Shown: positions 1-9,146 of the stretch, piece by piece
How positions within the stretch are numbered: the first letter of the stretch is position 1
Layout: the number at the start of each line of letters is the position of its first letter
Notes under the pieces: model-generated
What the model saw: the letters and a program-made list of their open reading frames with translations, nothing else
Database searches by the model: none
Told to the model about the DNA's origin: nothing
Translations under genes and position numbers: made by a program
NCBI RefSeq assembly: GCF_039904985.1
Contig: NZ_CP157005.1
Coordinates: 4,235,501-4,299,500, forward strand
Reading direction: 5' to 3'
DNA from: Methylomonas sp. AM2-LC
GTDB lineage: Bacteria > Pseudomonadota > Gammaproteobacteria > Methylococcales > Methylomonadaceae
DNA: 64,000 nt

Positions 1-338
1 AACGGCGATTTCAATGCTAGCACCGCAGAATGAATGGCGCTACACAACTCATTGTACAAGCTTAATAATTTATTAGCATCAGCCTGTTTTTCAGCTCGTA
101 ACCAGTCTTCAAAACGTAATAGCAGAATATTAATTCCACCCTGGTTTTTGTGCATCAGGCTCAACGGATCCAGTAGTTGCTGGAAAATTTGATTATATGG
201 CGCAAACTCAATTCCCCCATATAAATGCAAAGTACTCATCCAAGCTGATAAAATACTCTCAACGGGTTCTGCAGTAAAACTGGATACTATTACGATTGGA
301 GTTGGAGTGCTTTCCTGAGAAGTTTTAGTGCGTATCAT
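1..338 (-). CDS. FkbH/NRPS-PKS-associated protein, N-terminus (partial)
   Basis: The minus strand is open from an ATG at 336-338 to the window edge, giving the first 112 residues of a longer protein. The readable sequence contains SSFTAEPVESIL, EFAPYNQIFQQLLDP and INILLLRFEDW. This pattern is what I know from the N-terminal segment of FkbH-type (HAD-IIIC) proteins and of NRPS/PKS proteins that begin with such a segment. The catalytic HAD part, and any adenylation or ketosynthase domain, would lie beyond the window, so it cannot be told whether this is a stand-alone FkbH protein or a megasynthase. There is no strong ribosome-binding site before the ATG. It is divergent from the glycan cluster at 783. 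Confidence 0.6.
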   Translation of the reverse strand, partial: MIRTKTSQESTPTPIVIVSSFTAEPVESILSAWMSTLHLYGGIEFAPYNQIFQQLLDPLSLMHKNQGGINILLLRFEDWLRAEKQADANKLLSLYNELCSAIHSAVLALKSP

Positions 339-782
339 AGGGTGTTATTTAGGTAAAAATGAGTCATTGACGGTGACAACAATAAAATTCTGTCTTGGAC
401 GTAACAATCCTAAAACTTACCCGAAAAGATATTTGTAGAATAGTTATCTAATTTTAGCCATTATCAGCATTACACTTTCAACAACACTATTATTAAACTG
501 ATAGTATACCAGTATAGCTTATCTTGCAATGGCGACAACCCTATAGGGCAAGCTTAACTTTCAGCTAGGTAAACACTCTTTTTTATGTAAACAAATGTCA
601 TCGTAAACAAGTGAAAACCTTAGATAACTTTATGCTATTGGCCATTTTCAACCTAAGCAGTTATAAGGCTAATTAGTTGTTGCCATAGCATTATAAAGAA
701 AATTTTGAGAAACTAACCAGCCAACTCCTTGTTTAAATAGTATGCATAACCGATAGTTTTTCAGCTTTTATTAGCTGCATCC
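339..782. other. Intergenic region, divergent promoters expected
   Basis: 444 bases between two divergent genes with no open frame I would support. It is AT-rich. A short palindrome CCCTATAGGG lies near 539-548, flanked by CTTGC and GCAAG, which could be an operator or a small hairpin. No RNA gene or transposon end was recognised. Confidence 0.4.
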
Positions 783-2696
783 ATGCCTATCGCAGTCAAA
801 CATTATTTATCATCGAACATCAATAAATTAACATCAAATGTGAGTAGCGTGCTCAGTAAGTTTTTATCATTTGCATTAGTAGGCATTCTGGGAACGTTAG
901 CACACTATACGGTTTTGTTCGCTTTGGTAGAATGGCAAAACATACAGCCCTTATCTGCAACAGCTTACGGAGCAATAGCCGGGTTATTAGTCAATTATTT
1001 TTTAAATTTTAAGCTAACTTTTAATTCTGGGCAGCGACATACTCAAACTTTCCCGAAATTTGCTTTAATTGCTTGCTGTGGAATGGGATTTAATGTGGCC
1101 TTTATGGCAATATTAATTCCTCATTTCTATTACCTTTATGCTCAAATCATGACTACCGTGTTGGTCTTGGTCTGGAATTTTTTTGCCAATATACTTTGGA
1201 CTTTTAAGATGGATAAGACGTCGGAAACGTCTCTACTGAAAATCACTGCCCTTATCAAAAAACCCTATTTTATTATAGGGTTGGTACTAACAATGTTATT
1301 GATACGCTTACTCACCTTGAGTTTGTATCCTTTATACGATCCTTCCGAGTCACGTTATGCCGAGATGGCTCGCAAAATGGTGGAAACAGGCAACTGGGTA
1401 ACACCTATGATTGAATATGGGGTGCCATTTTGGGGGAAACCCCCCCTAACCATATGGTTAACCGCTGGTAGCTTAAACTTGGTGGGTATCAATGAATTTG
1501 CAGCTCGACTACCTTCTGTAGTGCTCAATGTTGGCGTGGCTTGGATTATTTACTATCTAGTTAGAATACAAAAAGGCAGTGAAAAAGCGCTATCAGCACT
1601 GTTAATTTTATCTAGTACCGTGCTGTTTTTCGTAATGACAGGCACAGTGGCTATGGATTTAGCCATGAATTTTGGCATTACTTTAGCGCTTGCGGCCTTT
1701 TGGCTGGCTTTACGTGGAGAAAAAGCGCTATGGGGTTATCTGTTTTTTTTCGGTCTTAGTATTGGTTTAATGGCAAAAGGACCTATCACACTGGTGTTGT
1801 GTGGCACGAGTATTGGCTTGTGGACTTTGCTTACTGGTCGATGGCTGGATATTTGGCAACGTATACCGTGGATTCGAGGTACATTATTAATGTTGTGTCT
1901 CTGTGCGCCATGGTATTGGTTGGCAGAACTGCGTACACCTGGGTTTCTGGAATATTTTTTTATCGGTGAACACTGGAAACGTTTTACAGAACCCGGCTGG
2001 AAAGGTGATCTTTATGGCGTTGGTCGAGGTCACGCACATGGAATGATCTGGCTTTACTGGTTAGGCGGTAGTTTTCCATGGTCATTCATATTACTGTATA
2101 AACTCAGCAATAAATTGCTACATAAGGAAGCCAAACAACTATTTTATTCTGGCGATGGTTGGTTATTATATGGTTGGCTATGGATGCTAACACCACTCCT
2201 ATTTTTTAGTATTTCTGCTAATATAATCTGGACTTACGTTTTACCTAGCTTGGCTGGCTTAGCCCTGGTACTCGCCGACAGCCTGACTGGTTCAAGAGTT
2301 CAGCGCGCTATTTTAAGCTTATTGGTGCCTTTGCTGTTTTTAGGTCTAGTCTTTAGTTATCAACGTCCTGAATCCGATTTCTTCCCTTCCCAAAAACGCT
2401 TAGTAGAAGCATATTCAGCATTAGCCAATACGGGTGAGCGATTAATTTATCTGAATGAAAAAATAGACTATTCTGCACAATTTTATTTACGTGGCAAAGT
2501 CATAGAAATCCCTAATCTTGAAGCGCTGCAACAGCATTTAGCAACTGCAAACCACGATTATTATGTCATACGCAACCCCATATTAGATAGCTTACCAGAT
2601 AGCGCAAAAGCTTATTTGCAGCCGGTAAAAACCTATGGACGCTATACCTTATTTCACGCAACTGACAATACAAATGACCAAGCGTTTGCCCATTAA
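783..2696 (+). CDS. GtrA-like flippase domain fused to GT39/ArnT-type glycosyltransferase
   Basis: The 637-residue polytopic membrane protein has two parts. Residues about 25-145 form a four-helix GtrA-like domain (FVGxLGT-type start, NYFLNFKLTF after helix 2, WNFFANILWTF in helix 4). From about residue 160 it becomes a GT39/ArnT-like glycosyltransferase, with DPSESRYAEMARKM at 186-199 followed by WGKPPL, matching the first periplasmic loop of ArnT where the catalytic acidic residue sits. GtrA proteins are thought to flip polyprenyl-phosphate sugars; GT39 enzymes transfer the sugar on the periplasmic side. The fusion would join these two consecutive steps. The deacetylase gene overlaps its 3' end and a GtrB-type gene follows, so the three probably act on one lipid-linked sugar. 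The acceptor (lipid A, hopanoid, protein) cannot be told from the sequence. Confidence 0.85.
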   Translation: MPIAVKHYLSSNINKLTSNVSSVLSKFLSFALVGILGTLAHYTVLFALVEWQNIQPLSATAYGAIAGLLVNYFLNFKLTFNSGQRHTQTFPKFALIACCGMGFNVAFMAILIPHFYYLYAQIMTTVLVLVWNFFANILWTFKMDKTSETSLLKITALIKKPYFIIGLVLTMLLIRLLTLSLYPLYDPSESRYAEMARKMVETGNWVTPMIEYGVPFWGKPPLTIWLTAGSLNLVGINEFAARLPSVVLNVGVAWIIYYLVRIQKGSEKALSALLILSSTVLFFVMTGTVAMDLAMNFGITLALAAFWLALRGEKALWGYLFFFGLSIGLMAKGPITLVLCGTSIGLWTLLTGRWLDIWQRIPWIRGTLLMLCLCAPWYWLAELRTPGFLEYFFIGEHWKRFTEPGWKGDLYGVGRGHAHGMIWLYWLGGSFPWSFILLYKLSNKLLHKEAKQLFYSGDGWLLYGWLWMLTPLLFFSISANIIWTYVLPSLAGLALVLADSLTGSRVQRAILSLLVPLLFLGLVFSYQRPESDFFPSQKRLVEAYSALANTGERLIYLNEKIDYSAQFYLRGKVIEIPNLEALQQHLATANHDYYVIRNPILDSLPDSAKAYLQPVKTYGRYTLFHATDNTNDQAFAH

Positions 2697-3504
2697 TTTA
2701 ATAGTGAATGCTGATGATTACGCTTATTTTCCAGCTGTTAGCCGCGGTATCCTGGACGCTGCTAAAGCTGGAAAATTAAGTGCTACAGGTATTATTGCAA
2801 ATAAACCGAATTTAACTACGCAACTAGAACAACTGGATACTTTGCAGAATATTGATTTAGGTGTGCATCTGAATTTAACGAGCGGAGAACCTTGCACCGA
2901 GCAGATGAGAATGCTACTAGATAAAAATCAAGGTTTATTTCCTAGTGCTTATCGCATGAGCTTGATGATTTTAAATCAAAAAATCAGTATCCAACACATA
3001 CGCCAGGAGTGGCATGCACAAATAGAAGCCTGTGGAGGGAGACGATTAGTATTTTTGAACTCTCACGAACACATCCATATGTTACCGATTCTGTTTCCTT
3101 TAATATTACAACTTGCCAACGATTTTAATATTCCTTTTGTACGTCTAACCAAGGCAGACTGGTTATTACCAATGAGCGGTACCGCATTAGTACGCAATAT
3201 ATTGATGCAAGGAATGGCAAGCATTAACCAGTGGCACATCACCCGACCGATGCCGATTTTTTTGGGTTTGGGTAGTAGTGGTAAGCTTACAATTCAATAT
3301 TTGGACAAACTTTTTGCAACCTTGAAACCGGGTCAAACCTATGAGCTGATGTGTCACCCAGGCTATTTTGCAGCCGATGAAATCATCCATCCGCAATTAA
3401 TTGCCTATCATCACTGGGAACAAGAACTAGCACTCTTACAGAGCGCTGAACTGCAAAATTTGTACGATAAATTTGGCATTTTTTTAGGGCGTTATCACCA
3501 TTAA
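2674..3504 (+). CDS. YdjC/ChbG/HpnK-family carbohydrate deacetylase
   Basis: From the ATG at 2674 this is a 277-residue protein, starting MTKRLPINLIVNADDY; the frame extends 13 codons further up, but that part has no family similarity. It overlaps the previous gene by 23 bases. Family signs: D14-D15 in NADDY, H65 in GVHLNLTSG, H131/H133/H135 in SHEHIHMLP and a late CHPGY. The Asp and His residues are the metal ligands in YdjC-family deacetylases, which remove N-acetyl groups from amino sugars and include HpnK of hopanoid clusters. Placed between a GT39 transferase and a GtrB-type synthase it may deacetylate a lipid-linked or already transferred HexNAc, comparable in role to ArnD though from a different fold. 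No signal peptide is seen, so cytoplasmic action is likely. Confidence 0.88.
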   Translation: MTKRLPINLIVNADDYAYFPAVSRGILDAAKAGKLSATGIIANKPNLTTQLEQLDTLQNIDLGVHLNLTSGEPCTEQMRMLLDKNQGLFPSAYRMSLMILNQKISIQHIRQEWHAQIEACGGRRLVFLNSHEHIHMLPILFPLILQLANDFNIPFVRLTKADWLLPMSGTALVRNILMQGMASINQWHITRPMPIFLGLGSSGKLTIQYLDKLFATLKPGQTYELMCHPGYFAADEIIHPQLIAYHHWEQELALLQSAELQNLYDKFGIFLGRYHH

Positions 3505-3513
3505 AATAAACAC

Positions 3514-4512
3514 ATGATGAATTTAGAAAACACAACAGCCTATTTATTAAGTGTCGTGGTACCTGCCTACAATGAGGAACAAGGTATTCGCATCGCTATT
3601 CAACATATCATCGAAATTTTAGCCACCTGTAAAATTAACTGGGAAATTATTGTTGTAGACGACGGCAGTCACGATCAAACCTTTCAGTGTATCAGTGAAC
3701 TAGCTAGGCAAGACTCGCGCATTAAAGCTCTGGCACTTAGCCGTAACTTCGGTAAAGAAGGTGCAATGTTAGCTGGATTAGAACATAGTAAAGGTGATGT
3801 CATCATTACTATTGATGCTGACCTGCAACATCCTCCAAAATTAATACCCGAGATGTTAAATAAATGGCAAGATGGTATACAAATCGTCCATGCAGTTAAA
3901 CGCAGCCGTGACACTGATACTCTGGCAAAAAAAACCACTGCGTATTGCATCAATAAAATGATTTCTGGGCTAGGTGGAATTAATATTAATAATTCCTCAG
4001 ACTTTAAGTTGATGGATAGAGAAATCGTGGATATTATCATCCACCAGTTACCGGAACGACAACGGTTTTTTCGTGGTTTAACTAGCTGGATAGGATTTAA
4101 CGAAGCTTATATTTACTTCGATGTTGACAACCGACTGGAAGGTAATAGTAAATGGTCTTTCTGGTCACTATTAGAATTATCGATAACCGCCCTCACTTCC
4201 TTTACCTCACTACCCTTACGTATTATTACGGTATTGGGCATTGCTACCCTGATTTTAGGCTTTTTTGTAGCGAGTGACGCGATTGTATCTTTAATTCAAG
4301 GTCAAGCCGTGTCTGGATTTGCTACCACCATTATCAGTTTGTTGCTTATTGGAAGTTTTATTATGATTAGCTTGGGCATTATTGGTGAGTATATTGCCAA
4401 AATCTATGAGGAAGTAAAAGCTAGACCACACTATTTGATACGCGCGAGTGTAGGGGTAGAGCGAAGATCAAGAAACGCCAAAACACACACAGGTGACCAA
4501 CATTTTAATTAA
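3514..4512 (+). CDS. GtrB/ArnC-type polyprenyl-phosphate glycosyltransferase (GT2)
   Basis: A 332-residue GT-A fold glycosyltransferase: VVVPAYNEEQG near the N-terminus, VVDDGSHDQT, and the DADLQHPP metal-binding segment. Two C-terminal transmembrane helices (about residues 230-310) are followed by a basic cytoplasmic tail, which is the DPM1/GtrB/ArnC layout. The expected reaction is transfer of a sugar from a nucleotide donor to undecaprenyl phosphate on the cytoplasmic face. It starts 9 bases after the deacetylase gene, in the same operon as the GtrA-GT39 fusion, and would supply that protein's substrate. Confidence 0.9.
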   Translation: MMNLENTTAYLLSVVVPAYNEEQGIRIAIQHIIEILATCKINWEIIVVDDGSHDQTFQCISELARQDSRIKALALSRNFGKEGAMLAGLEHSKGDVIITIDADLQHPPKLIPEMLNKWQDGIQIVHAVKRSRDTDTLAKKTTAYCINKMISGLGGININNSSDFKLMDREIVDIIIHQLPERQRFFRGLTSWIGFNEAYIYFDVDNRLEGNSKWSFWSLLELSITALTSFTSLPLRIITVLGIATLILGFFVASDAIVSLIQGQAVSGFATTIISLLLIGSFIMISLGIIGEYIAKIYEEVKARPHYLIRASVGVERRSRNAKTHTGDQHFN

Positions 4513-4638
4513 AAACAGCAAATAAACTAATAGCTTTAAAATTAAAAAAGATTTTAATTTTTCTAGACGTAGGACCAGTTTTATTGTTTCTATGTAATAT
4601 GGTTTTATTTCTTATTATTTTGATGGCTTATTGATAGA

Positions 4639-6819
4639 ATGCAGACACGTTTTATGACCCCCTTTGCCATGTCCAGGATATTGTCTAAATTAATTATTCG
4701 TAACCTGTATTTAATATTACTTACGGTTTCACAAACTGGTTGCGATATATCAGAGCTTAATAACCCCTATGCTGACGAGGGTAATGGGCAAATTATAGTA
4801 TATTCTTCGTTTGCAGAGCGCCCTAAACATCTAGACCCTGCTATTGCTTATAGTTCTGATGAATATGGTTTTATTTGTCAAATCTATGAACCTCCCCTGC
4901 AATATGACTATCTAAAACGCCCTTATCAATTGCAAGCTTTAACAGCCGCACAACTACCCAAGGTGCGATATTTGGACCAGCAAGGTCAGGTTTTGCCTGA
5001 AACGGCTAACGAAAAAGACATTATTTTCAGTGAATACATCATTGATATTAAACAAAAAATATACTACCAACCTCACCCGGCTTTCAGCAAAAACGATAAG
5101 GGTAACTTTTTATATCACCAACTGAGTGCAGAACAATTATCTGATATTACTACTTTAGGCGATTTTAAAATTCAGCAAAGTCGAGAATTACTGGCTGCTG
5201 ATTATGTTTATCAGATAAAACGTTTAGCTTTTCCGAAAATTCATTCCTCTATAGCCGAATTGATGGCTGGATATATTGATGGCTTTGCCGAGTTTGCCAA
5301 AAACAGTGCCACGCTGGATATTAAAGACCTGAAAAGTCTAAATATGAGTGGAGTACAAGTATTGAGCGACTATCAGTACAGTGTACGTATCAAAGGCAAA
5401 TACCCTCAGTTTCAATTCTGGTTAGCAATGCCATTTTTTGCTCCAATGCCCTGGGAAGCGGATGCCTTTTATGCACAGCAAGCTTTAAAAAATAAGAACA
5501 TTAGCTTAGATTGGTTTCCAGTAGGTACAGGCCCCTATTTATTGGCAGAGAATAACCCAAATAAACGAATGATATTAAGCAAAAACCCAAATTATCATTC
5601 AGACTTTTACCCATCCGAGGGTGAAGCAACAGATAAAGAACAAGGTTTGCTGGATGATGCTGGCAAACAATTACCGTTTGTAGATAAAGTCATTTTTACC
5701 TTGGAAAAAGAAACTATTCCGTATTGGACAAAGTTTTTACAAGGTTATTATGACGCATCAGGCATTAGCTCAGACAGCTTTGATCAGGCAGTTCAGTTCT
5801 CTGGTAGCGGCGACCCACAACTGACACCCATGATGCATGAAAAACACATTCAGTTACAAACTTCAATAAGCTCCTCAATTTTCTATATGGGCTTTAACAT
5901 GCTGGATAACGTGGTAGGTGGCGATTCTGATCGAGCTCGCAAACTACGACAAGCTATTGCCATTGCTGTCGATTATGAAGAGTTTATCGCCATATTTGCT
6001 AATGGACGGGGTGTCGCAGCGCAAGGCGTGCTTCCACCCGGCATCTTTGGATATGAAGAGGGACAAAAAGGGATTAATCCCATTGTATATGATTGGCATA
6101 ATGGTAAACCAGAACGTAAATCCATCAATATTGCCAAACAACTGCTTACCGAAGCTGGATATACTAATGGCATAGATCCACAAACTAATGAAGCCTTGTT
6201 ACTCTATTTTGATACTTCCTCCGGTGGCGACGATCAAGCCATGATGAACTGGTATCGTAAACAGTTTGCCAAACTAGGGATTCAATTAGTGGTAAGAGGA
6301 ACGGATTACAATCGATTTCAAGAGAAAATGCGTACGGGGGCTGCGCAGATATTTGTTTGGGGTTGGAACGCCGATTATCCAGACCCCGAAAATTTCTTTT
6401 TCTTACTATATGGCGCTAATGCCAAAGCCAAACAAGGCGGAGAAAATGCTGGCAATTATATAAACCCCAAATTTGATCATTTGTTTGAAGAAATGCGTAA
6501 TTTGGAAAATGGTGCTGAACGGCAGCATATAATTAATCAGATGCAGGATATAGTGCGAGAGGATGTTCCGTGGTTATTCGGTTATTATCCCAAAGAGTTC
6601 GCCCTATATCACGCTTGGTATAAAAACCTCAAACCTGGAAAATTAATTAATAATCGCCTTAAATATATCCGCATAGATCCGGCACTGAGAGAAGCAGAAC
6701 GTCACCAGTGGAATCAACCACTATTCTGGCCCTTATTGCTAATCGCGGCGGCAATGGCTGTCGTCATTTATCCAGCAATCCGAGCATATCGTCGACGTCT
6801 TCAGGAAACGCAATTATGA
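4639..6819 (+). CDS. Oligopeptide ABC transporter substrate-binding protein (family 5) with C-terminal membrane helix
   Basis: A 726-residue SBP_bac_5-type protein (DppA/OppA/YejA class). The N-terminus is basic then hydrophobic and ends at C35 in SQTGC, a lipobox-like site with an unusual residue at -3. Typical family elements are FAERPKHLDPA near the start, FPVGTGPYLL and WGWNADYPDPENFF. An odd extra is the C-terminus: LFWPLLLIAAAMAVVIYPAI is a clear transmembrane helix followed by RAYRRR, so the receptor would also be anchored in the inner membrane. Two nearby in-frame ATGs (4654, 4669) are alternative starts. It is first in a four-gene operon and overlaps the permease gene by ATGA. The cargo is unknown; peptides are the family default. 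Confidence 0.87.
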   Translation: MQTRFMTPFAMSRILSKLIIRNLYLILLTVSQTGCDISELNNPYADEGNGQIIVYSSFAERPKHLDPAIAYSSDEYGFICQIYEPPLQYDYLKRPYQLQALTAAQLPKVRYLDQQGQVLPETANEKDIIFSEYIIDIKQKIYYQPHPAFSKNDKGNFLYHQLSAEQLSDITTLGDFKIQQSRELLAADYVYQIKRLAFPKIHSSIAELMAGYIDGFAEFAKNSATLDIKDLKSLNMSGVQVLSDYQYSVRIKGKYPQFQFWLAMPFFAPMPWEADAFYAQQALKNKNISLDWFPVGTGPYLLAENNPNKRMILSKNPNYHSDFYPSEGEATDKEQGLLDDAGKQLPFVDKVIFTLEKETIPYWTKFLQGYYDASGISSDSFDQAVQFSGSGDPQLTPMMHEKHIQLQTSISSSIFYMGFNMLDNVVGGDSDRARKLRQAIAIAVDYEEFIAIFANGRGVAAQGVLPPGIFGYEEGQKGINPIVYDWHNGKPERKSINIAKQLLTEAGYTNGIDPQTNEALLLYFDTSSGGDDQAMMNWYRKQFAKLGIQLVVRGTDYNRFQEKMRTGAAQIFVWGWNADYPDPENFFFLLYGANAKAKQGGENAGNYINPKFDHLFEEMRNLENGAERQHIINQMQDIVREDVPWLFGYYPKEFALYHAWYKNLKPGKLINNRLKYIRIDPALREAERHQWNQPLFWPLLLIAAAMAVVIYPAIRAYRRRLQETQL

Positions 6820-7793
6820 TAAGTTATATAATTCGCCGCTTTCTCTATGCCATTCCTGTACTAATGGCTGTAAATATACTCACTTTTGTATTATTTTTTG
6901 TAGTCAATAGTCCTGATGATATGGCACGTATGCAATTAGGACAAAAACGTGTTACTGAACAAGCGATACAAAACTGGAAACATCAGCATGGTTATGATTT
7001 ACCCTTGCTGTGGAACCAAGATCAGCAGAATGGAAAACAACTGACAGAAACTATTTTTTATCAAAAATCAATCAATTTGTTCTGGTTTGATTTCGGCATA
7101 TCCGATAGCGGCAGCAATATCAGTGCTGATATTAAACAACGTATGTGGCCAAGTCTGGCACTGGCTTTACCCTCTTTAGTCATTGGCCTGGTAGCCAATA
7201 TCAGTATGGCATTGTTACTGGTATTGTTTCGATACAGTTATCTGGAATTACTAGGCAGTATAGGCTGTGTAGTGCTGATGTCGGTATCGTCTTTGTTTTA
7301 CATTATAGGTGGACAGTTTTTTATCAGTAAGGTCTTAAAATTACTACCTATTTCTGGCTACGATGAAGGCTTAGTCGCCACTAAATTTCTACTGTTGCCA
7401 GTCATCATAAGTGTGTTAGCGGGTATTGGCTCTGGCGTGCGTTGGTATCGGACCTTATTTTTAGAAGAAGTGGAAAAAGACTATGTACGCACTGCACGAG
7501 CCAAAGGTCTCAGCGAAACTGAAGTATTGTTTAAACATGTCTTGAAAAACGCCATGATTCCCATTTTGACAGGCGTGGTAGTGATATTACCGCTTTTATT
7601 TATGGGTAGCTTAATTATGGAATCATTTTTCAGCATACCGGGTTTGGGTAGCTACACCATTGATGCCATCAATCGTCAGGATTTTGCTATTGTCCGTTCG
7701 ATGGTGTTTTTAGGTTCAACCCTATATATTATTGGCCTACTACTCACTGATATTTCTTATACTTTAGTGGATCCACGCGTGAGGTTAAACTAA
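6816..7793 (+). CDS. DppB/OppB-type ABC transporter permease
   Basis: A 326-residue permease starting MISYIIRRFLYAIPVLMAVN, which is the standard start of DppB/OppB proteins; the frame is open further up but that part lies inside the binding-protein gene and has no similarity. The ATG overlaps the previous stop as ATGA. Six membrane helices are visible, with the cytoplasmic EAA loop DYVRTARAKGLSETEVLFKHVLKNAMIPI region (about residues 225-255) that docks to the ATPase. It forms the membrane channel together with the next gene. Confidence 0.93.
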   Translation: MISYIIRRFLYAIPVLMAVNILTFVLFFVVNSPDDMARMQLGQKRVTEQAIQNWKHQHGYDLPLLWNQDQQNGKQLTETIFYQKSINLFWFDFGISDSGSNISADIKQRMWPSLALALPSLVIGLVANISMALLLVLFRYSYLELLGSIGCVVLMSVSSLFYIIGGQFFISKVLKLLPISGYDEGLVATKFLLLPVIISVLAGIGSGVRWYRTLFLEEVEKDYVRTARAKGLSETEVLFKHVLKNAMIPILTGVVVILPLLFMGSLIMESFFSIPGLGSYTIDAINRQDFAIVRSMVFLGSTLYIIGLLLTDISYTLVDPRVRLN

Positions 7794-7794
7794 G

Positions 7795-9132
7795 ATGTTG
7801 GTGTTATGGACTGATGCACTGGTTTATTTATTAGTGGTGAGCAGCGCTCTGTTTGCCTGGCATTTATCACGGCAACGGCATATGCGCCGCCCCCTAAAAA
7901 AAATTGCCAGTAATTCAGTAGCTATGGCATCTTTGACAATTTTATTGTGTTTTGTATTAATCGGTTTGGCTGACTCGATACATTTCAAAGATGCAAACAG
8001 TCAGGCTAACGAAGCAATTAGCCTAATGGATATGGGGGTAGCGGTATTGCGCACCAGTAGTGAAAAAACTTATTCTGCCCCATTTGCAGCCTATTTATAC
8101 AGCAAAGAAACCGTCACTAATCCCGATAACTCAACAAACTGGGATTATCCGCGCTTAGTTCATGGCGGTCGGCATTTGCAAAATCCTGATACCGATAAAA
8201 CGGCAGATATTATCAGTAAAACTATGGTTGCAATCATGCAATCTACGGGAGTAATGGTATTTATTTACTTTGTCATTCGCCATGCTTATCTTCGTCGCCA
8301 CCCTTCTCTTCTGGATAACTCAAGCGCCAAAGCAGTATGGATAAGCTTATGCGCACTGATAGTGATTGCATACACCCTACTTTATTTATCCAATTACTAT
8401 CACGTATTCGGAACGGACAAAATTGGGGAAGATGTGTTTTATCAAGCACTGAAAAGCATACGTACTGGCTTGGTGATTGGCACCCTGACAACGCTGGTGA
8501 TGCTGCCTTTTGCGATTGTGCTTGGTATTATGGCTGGTTATTTTAAAGGCTGGATAGATGATATGATTCAATTTATCTATACCACTCTTAACTCTGTACC
8601 TAGTGTTTTACTGATTGCGGCCTCGATTCTGATGGTGCAAGTCTACATGAGTAATCACGCGGAAAACTTTACCAATCTATTGGTAAGAGCGGATATGCGT
8701 TTACTATTTTTATGCCTGATCCTGGGTGTGACCAATTGGACGGGCTTATGTCGATTGCTTCGCGCAGAAACGCTGAAATTGCGCGAAATGGAATATATCC
8801 TGGCCGCACGGGCCATGGGCGTCAAGCCTGCAACAATTTTGTTCAGACATATTTTTCCAAACGTAATGCATATCGTATTGATTTCCGTGGTTTTAGATTT
8901 TAGTTCGCTCGTATTAGCTGAAGCAGTATTATCCTATATTCACATTGGTGTCGATCCTACTACTCATAGCTGGGGCAATATGATTAATAGTGCACGACTG
9001 GAACTAGCACGCGAGCCCTTAGTATGGTGGTCTTTGGTTGCAGCTTTTGTATTTATGTTTACACTGGTACTGGCGGCTAATCTCTTTGCAGATAGTGTCC
9101 GGGATGCGTTTGATCCCAAACGTGTTTCTTAA
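7795..9132 (+). CDS. DppC/OppC-type ABC transporter permease with long N-terminal extension
   Basis: A 445-residue permease, starting one base after the DppB-type stop codon. The C-terminal 280 residues are typical: a GIMAGYFKGWIDDMI segment, the EAA loop EYILAARAMGVKPATILFRHIFPN, and the LAEAVLSYIHIGVDP segment. It is longer than usual DppC (about 300), because of an N-terminal part with two or three additional membrane helices and a periplasmic loop (about residues 60-160), as also seen in YejE-like proteins. Second permease half of the same transporter. Confidence 0.92.
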   Translation: MLVLWTDALVYLLVVSSALFAWHLSRQRHMRRPLKKIASNSVAMASLTILLCFVLIGLADSIHFKDANSQANEAISLMDMGVAVLRTSSEKTYSAPFAAYLYSKETVTNPDNSTNWDYPRLVHGGRHLQNPDTDKTADIISKTMVAIMQSTGVMVFIYFVIRHAYLRRHPSLLDNSSAKAVWISLCALIVIAYTLLYLSNYYHVFGTDKIGEDVFYQALKSIRTGLVIGTLTTLVMLPFAIVLGIMAGYFKGWIDDMIQFIYTTLNSVPSVLLIAASILMVQVYMSNHAENFTNLLVRADMRLLFLCLILGVTNWTGLCRLLRAETLKLREMEYILAARAMGVKPATILFRHIFPNVMHIVLISVVLDFSSLVLAEAVLSYIHIGVDPTTHSWGNMINSARLELAREPLVWWSLVAAFVFMFTLVLAANLFADSVRDAFDPKRVS

Positions 9133-9146
9133 AATAGACAAATTAT

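Noticed and set aside
4538..4562. Terminator after the GtrB gene
   Set aside because: AAATTAAAA and TTTTAATTT form a 9-bp stem, but it is pure A-T and would be weak; not listed as a terminator.
6708..6815. Longer N-terminus for the DppB-type permease
   Set aside because: The additional 36 codons lie within the binding-protein gene and do not look like a membrane-protein start; the ATG at 6816 gives the standard DppB start with ATGA coupling.
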